Shown here in pieces: positions 60,609 through 64,000 of a stretch of DNA of 64,000 nt (within the stretch, counting starts at the first letter, position 1; each line of letters starts with the position of its first letter). This DNA is from Saccopteryx bilineata (Eukaryota > Chordata > Mammalia > Chiroptera > Emballonuridae). A program made the position numbers and the translations under genes. The stretch is taken from assembly GCF_036850765.1 (NCBI RefSeq), contig NC_089491.1:93218740-93282739 (forward strand), read 5' to 3'. The notes beneath the pieces were generated by a model. That model saw nothing but the letters and a program-made list of their open reading frames with translations. It was not told where the DNA came from and did not search any database.

Positions 60609-63068
60609 TATGTGAACTGTTCTGTAAATTAAAAATCTTAAAATAATTCTCAGCTCACGAGTGATGGATAGATAAGGTGCTTATAAAAACAATCTAGGCA
60701 TTTAAGAAAAGTAATATATTCATCACAAAATGAATAGAGAGAAGTTATTGAAACTATTATAAGATTTAAAAAAGATATATTACATGTTCACATGTTATGT
60801 CCCATATATTTTATTACATATACATATATATTTACATACATTCTACACATGTACAGACACATATACATATATGCAGTCTAAATCTATCTCATTGTTTGAA
60901 ATCATTTATTTTTTATTAATATTTGAGCAAAAAATTAAAAAGAATTATCAGCTATTTTTAAGTGTTGTTTGAAAATTCATATTACTTCATATTTTAAAGG
61001 TTAAATTTTAATCTTTTTGGAAATACTCATTGAATCTTTTAAATCCATGAAATATTTTTAATGACTTTTGAAGAGTTAAGATGCCCCTGCCAGAATTGAA
61101 CATGATAAATTATAAGAAACAAAACTATCAGATCAACACTTGATAAAACATCTTAATTATTAAATGTCTTCAATTTCCAAGTCAAAATATATTTTGAATT
61201 ATAAGTGTATTCATGTATTTAAATATATCATGTATTATATGTGTCTTCAGTATTTAAATGTCAGTGGATTTATTTGGGATTTGTTTTAAATGAAAGTCTT
61301 GGCTAGCTACCCCATAGAAATAGTAAATACTACTACAAGTAGAATGAATGTGCATGCTGCTAAACACTGTACTTCAATATAAAGGTAAAAATAAAAGTCA
61401 GACTAATATCAAAGGTCAGCTCTTGAATTACATTTACTTTTTAAGTTCACATTTACTTGCCACATTTATTTGAAGATGAATAAATATACCAATACATATT
61501 TAATAAATATTGTTATAATTGACTGATATATTTTATTGAAATAGATAAATGGAATCATAATAAATAATAAATGCAGTTTTCCTTGTACTGGGGGAGACAG
61601 GTGACCATATAAAATTAAAATATTTCAAAGTAGAAAATTATAAAATGTAAAAGCAAGCTTTTCAAAAGGACATTAAGTATTGAGATGTCATTCCTAAAAC
61701 TTAAAACTCATTACCATGGGAAGAAATTTTCACTCTCCCACAGAAAATCCTTTTAATCATGATCAAGATAAATAAAACTGTACTGGATGATTATAGAAAT
61801 TATTGCTAATGACTATTAAAGTTATGAATGTCTTATTATCTAGATAATCCCAAATGTCAAAATATATAAAAATTGTTTTAACTTTGCTTAATGTAATAGG
61901 GACTTGATTCCTTTGTATTTATATTTAAACATAAAAAAATTATTTTATAAATACTGGTCAAATTAACATGATAAAATAAAATTGATAAACAATGTTGTAA
62001 TTTATAAAAAAATATTGTATCACAATTTTCACTCCAGAAATGTACAAATTTATACAGACACAACCACCATAAATGAATAGTTTATAATTTCCATACTACA
62101 ATGAATGAGGTCACTATGGTTTAAATGAACCAAAGAGAAAAATAAGAAAGAATTTTACCATTTCCACTGATCTTTTGGACAAAGTCAAAACAGTTTACTA
62201 AACTTTTGCCCTTTTTTTAATCTGTTGTCTTCAGTCAGGATTTGATAGACCTTGAGGCAAATATTTCTTTTATCGCTCTCATCATCTTGGTTAGTTTGGT
62301 TCTGGTGAGCTGAGGCAAAAATGCCTTTTATCATGGTCTGTTTGATCCAGGTAAATTGTACTGAGGTTATTAACTTTTCAGAGAGGATGTTCTTCTAGTA
62401 AAGCAATGAAACTGTAAGCCTCAGAAAATCTTTGTAAACTTTTTATTCTCCCTTTTTCTTTGTTCCTTGATGAATAAAACCATAATTTTAATTACCAACA
62501 TTTAATAACCTAAAGCATAATTTTAATAATGCATTATTTGTTACTGTGTTTAACTAATAGGACTTTGGTGAAGAGTTTTACTATCTCTGCGTATAAAAGT
62601 ATGTAATGGATTTATTTTCTCTAAACACTACTTTCAACTCTGTTCCAATAAACTTCCCTTTTCTATCTCTTAGCAACAGCCTTGAGTAAGTAACATAAAT
62701 TGTCAATCATTTTTAATCACTGTGAAACAAAATTTTTGTTGCATCCAGAAAAACACTCGTTCTTACCTAATTCGAGTGTGCTGATCTCAAATCTGACATT
62801 AGTTTTTCTCTGTAAGCTACAATTTTTTTGCAGTTCAAGATTTTAAGTTTTCATCTTGTAAAATTTTCAACATTTAGTTTAATATAATGAAGTAGAATGT
62901 TTTCTTGGGCATCATCTTTGTAAAAATATAATAATTTATATAATGCAGTAAATACACTAATACATTAAATATATGATTGCATCAAAATTTGTCTACAATT
63001 TCAAAATAAAACATATAAAAACACTTATTTGAATCAAAAAATTTTTGAAAGACTTATTTAAATTCTAT
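60609..63068. other. AT-rich intergenic stretch
   Basis: Very AT-rich, with ATA/CATA simple sequence at 60810-60870. No repeat or coding frame recognised. Confidence 0.55.
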
Positions 63069-64000
63069 TCAGGCAAAAATTTGCGTTTGTATGTTTGTAG
63101 CTCTTGCGTTTGTATACTTGTTGAGGACAATCTTGTTTGATGCTCCAGCAGTAGTCTGATCATCACTAACAGCCCCAAGATTTTCGGGAAAATTATTAAG
63201 GTGACTGTTCAGGAAGTGAATCTTAATGCTCATCATACATCCAATGTCGCAGAAAACCAACAGCATCCTTTGAACCAGAAGCTCATAGTTTTCTGCTTTT
63301 TTGTTGCCAAGAAAGTTCTTTGTAACAGCCAGAAAAGACTGCCATGCTGCTTTTTCCTCCTTATTCATCTTCCTGGTAAATTCTTCATCACGTATGAGGA
63401 TTCGAATTTGAAGTCCATCAAATACACCTGCTTTTATCTTCTCGAAAGACAAGGCAGAAAAAGCAGAAATAATATGTTGAAAGCATTCACTTTCTCTATT
63501 TAAAGCCTGAACAAAATGCTTCATGAAGCCAAGTTTGATGTGAAGTGGGAAAAAATGATTCTGTCTCGATTAACTACAGATTCATTCACAATATTTTGCA
63601 TCTCTACTTCCAGAGCTTTATATTTCGGCCACTCCTCTGTGTCCAGTGTTTCTCCAGAGCTCGGCTGTTCCACAAACACAGAAAGCAAGGATACTTCGTG
63701 AAATCTCTCTGTTGTCCTAGCAGGAAATTTGCCATTTTAAGACAAACACAAATGATCCAGTTATGCTCCTCATACTTCAGAAAGTCAAGGACAATTTTTA
63801 TGTCATTCTTACTAAGTCATTTAATTCAAATTGGCTAAACTGCTGAGAGGTTAATGACTGCTTGGCATCAGAAGAAGACCCTTCAGATTCTACAACCATT
63901 TCCTCATGCATCTTATCAAAATACACTTGATCACCATGTTCACTTTCTTCATTCTTAGAAGAAATAAAATCATTGAAAACTGGAACCAGGAGTGTCTCAG
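63069..64000 (-). pseudogene. Degraded multicopy (probably transposon-derived) protein, partial
   Basis: The minus strand encodes, in several frames, a protein of a type I know as uncharacterised multicopy proteins in insects and cnidarians. From the right edge come an acidic segment 'NEESEHGDQVYFDKMHEEMV' (63900-63960), then 'DIKIVLDFLKYEEHNWIICV', 'LLGQQRDFTKYPCFLCLW', 'EEWPKYKALEVEMQNIVNES' and finally an open stretch of 151 codons (63069-63524) with 'EKIKAGVFDGLQIRIL', 'SFLAVTKNFLGNKKAENY' and 'HFLNSHLNNFPENLGAVSD'. At least three frameshifts (near 63810, 63680 and 63550) break it. After AVSDDQ the sequence departs from what I expect of the family. No introns are visible. The gene start lies beyond the window. 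Function and family name are not known to me. Confidence 0.7.

Noticed and set aside
63201..63838. Plus-strand frames of 61-100 codons near the right edge
   Set aside because: They are antisense to the degraded minus-strand protein and show no independent similarity.

Overview
This is a vertebrate nuclear window, almost certainly from a bat. It is AT-rich and I find no intact host gene in it. It is instead packed with LINE-1 copies, tRNA-derived Ves-like SINEs, ancient MIR fragments and one Helitron. Three SINE head types recur, starting near GGCCCTGGCCGGTTGGCTCA, GCCTGACCTGTGGTGGCGCA and GCCTGACCAGGCAGTGGCGCA. From memory these resemble SINEs of rhinolophoid or emballonurid bats more than the classic Ves of vesper bats. 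The lineage assignment is therefore an inference to be checked.

Layout. 1-3690: old sequence with MIR pieces and an old L1 that appears 5'-inverted, carrying a SINE. 3691-11596: a nearly complete L1 (L1-A, +) bounded by 13-bp target-site duplications (TSDs), with repeated units in its 5'UTR, broken ORF1 and ORF2, and a SINE in the ORF2 tail. 11597-17044: SINEs, an L1 3' end and unannotated sequence. About 17045-32540: a nested block. L1-B (+) is split by the full-length antisense L1-C (20977-29549). L1-C in turn holds two SINEs and a 1980-bp internally deleted Helitron (24085-26064). The second half of L1-B supplies the unoccupied paralogous target of the Helitron, so both Helitron ends can be placed to the base. 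32541-63068: mostly unannotated intergenic sequence with dispersed SINEs, L1 3' ends, MIR fragments, possible solo LTRs and simple repeats. 63069-64000: a frameshifted minus-strand relic of a multicopy, probably transposon-derived protein, running off the right edge.

None of the retroelement reading frames looks intact. The main value of the window is its insertion stratigraphy: L1-B, then L1-C, then the Helitron and SINEs. Further points are a Helitron that seems to lie outside the vesper-bat lineage, a fold-back scar at a deletion in L1-A, and a target site used twice in succession by SINEs.
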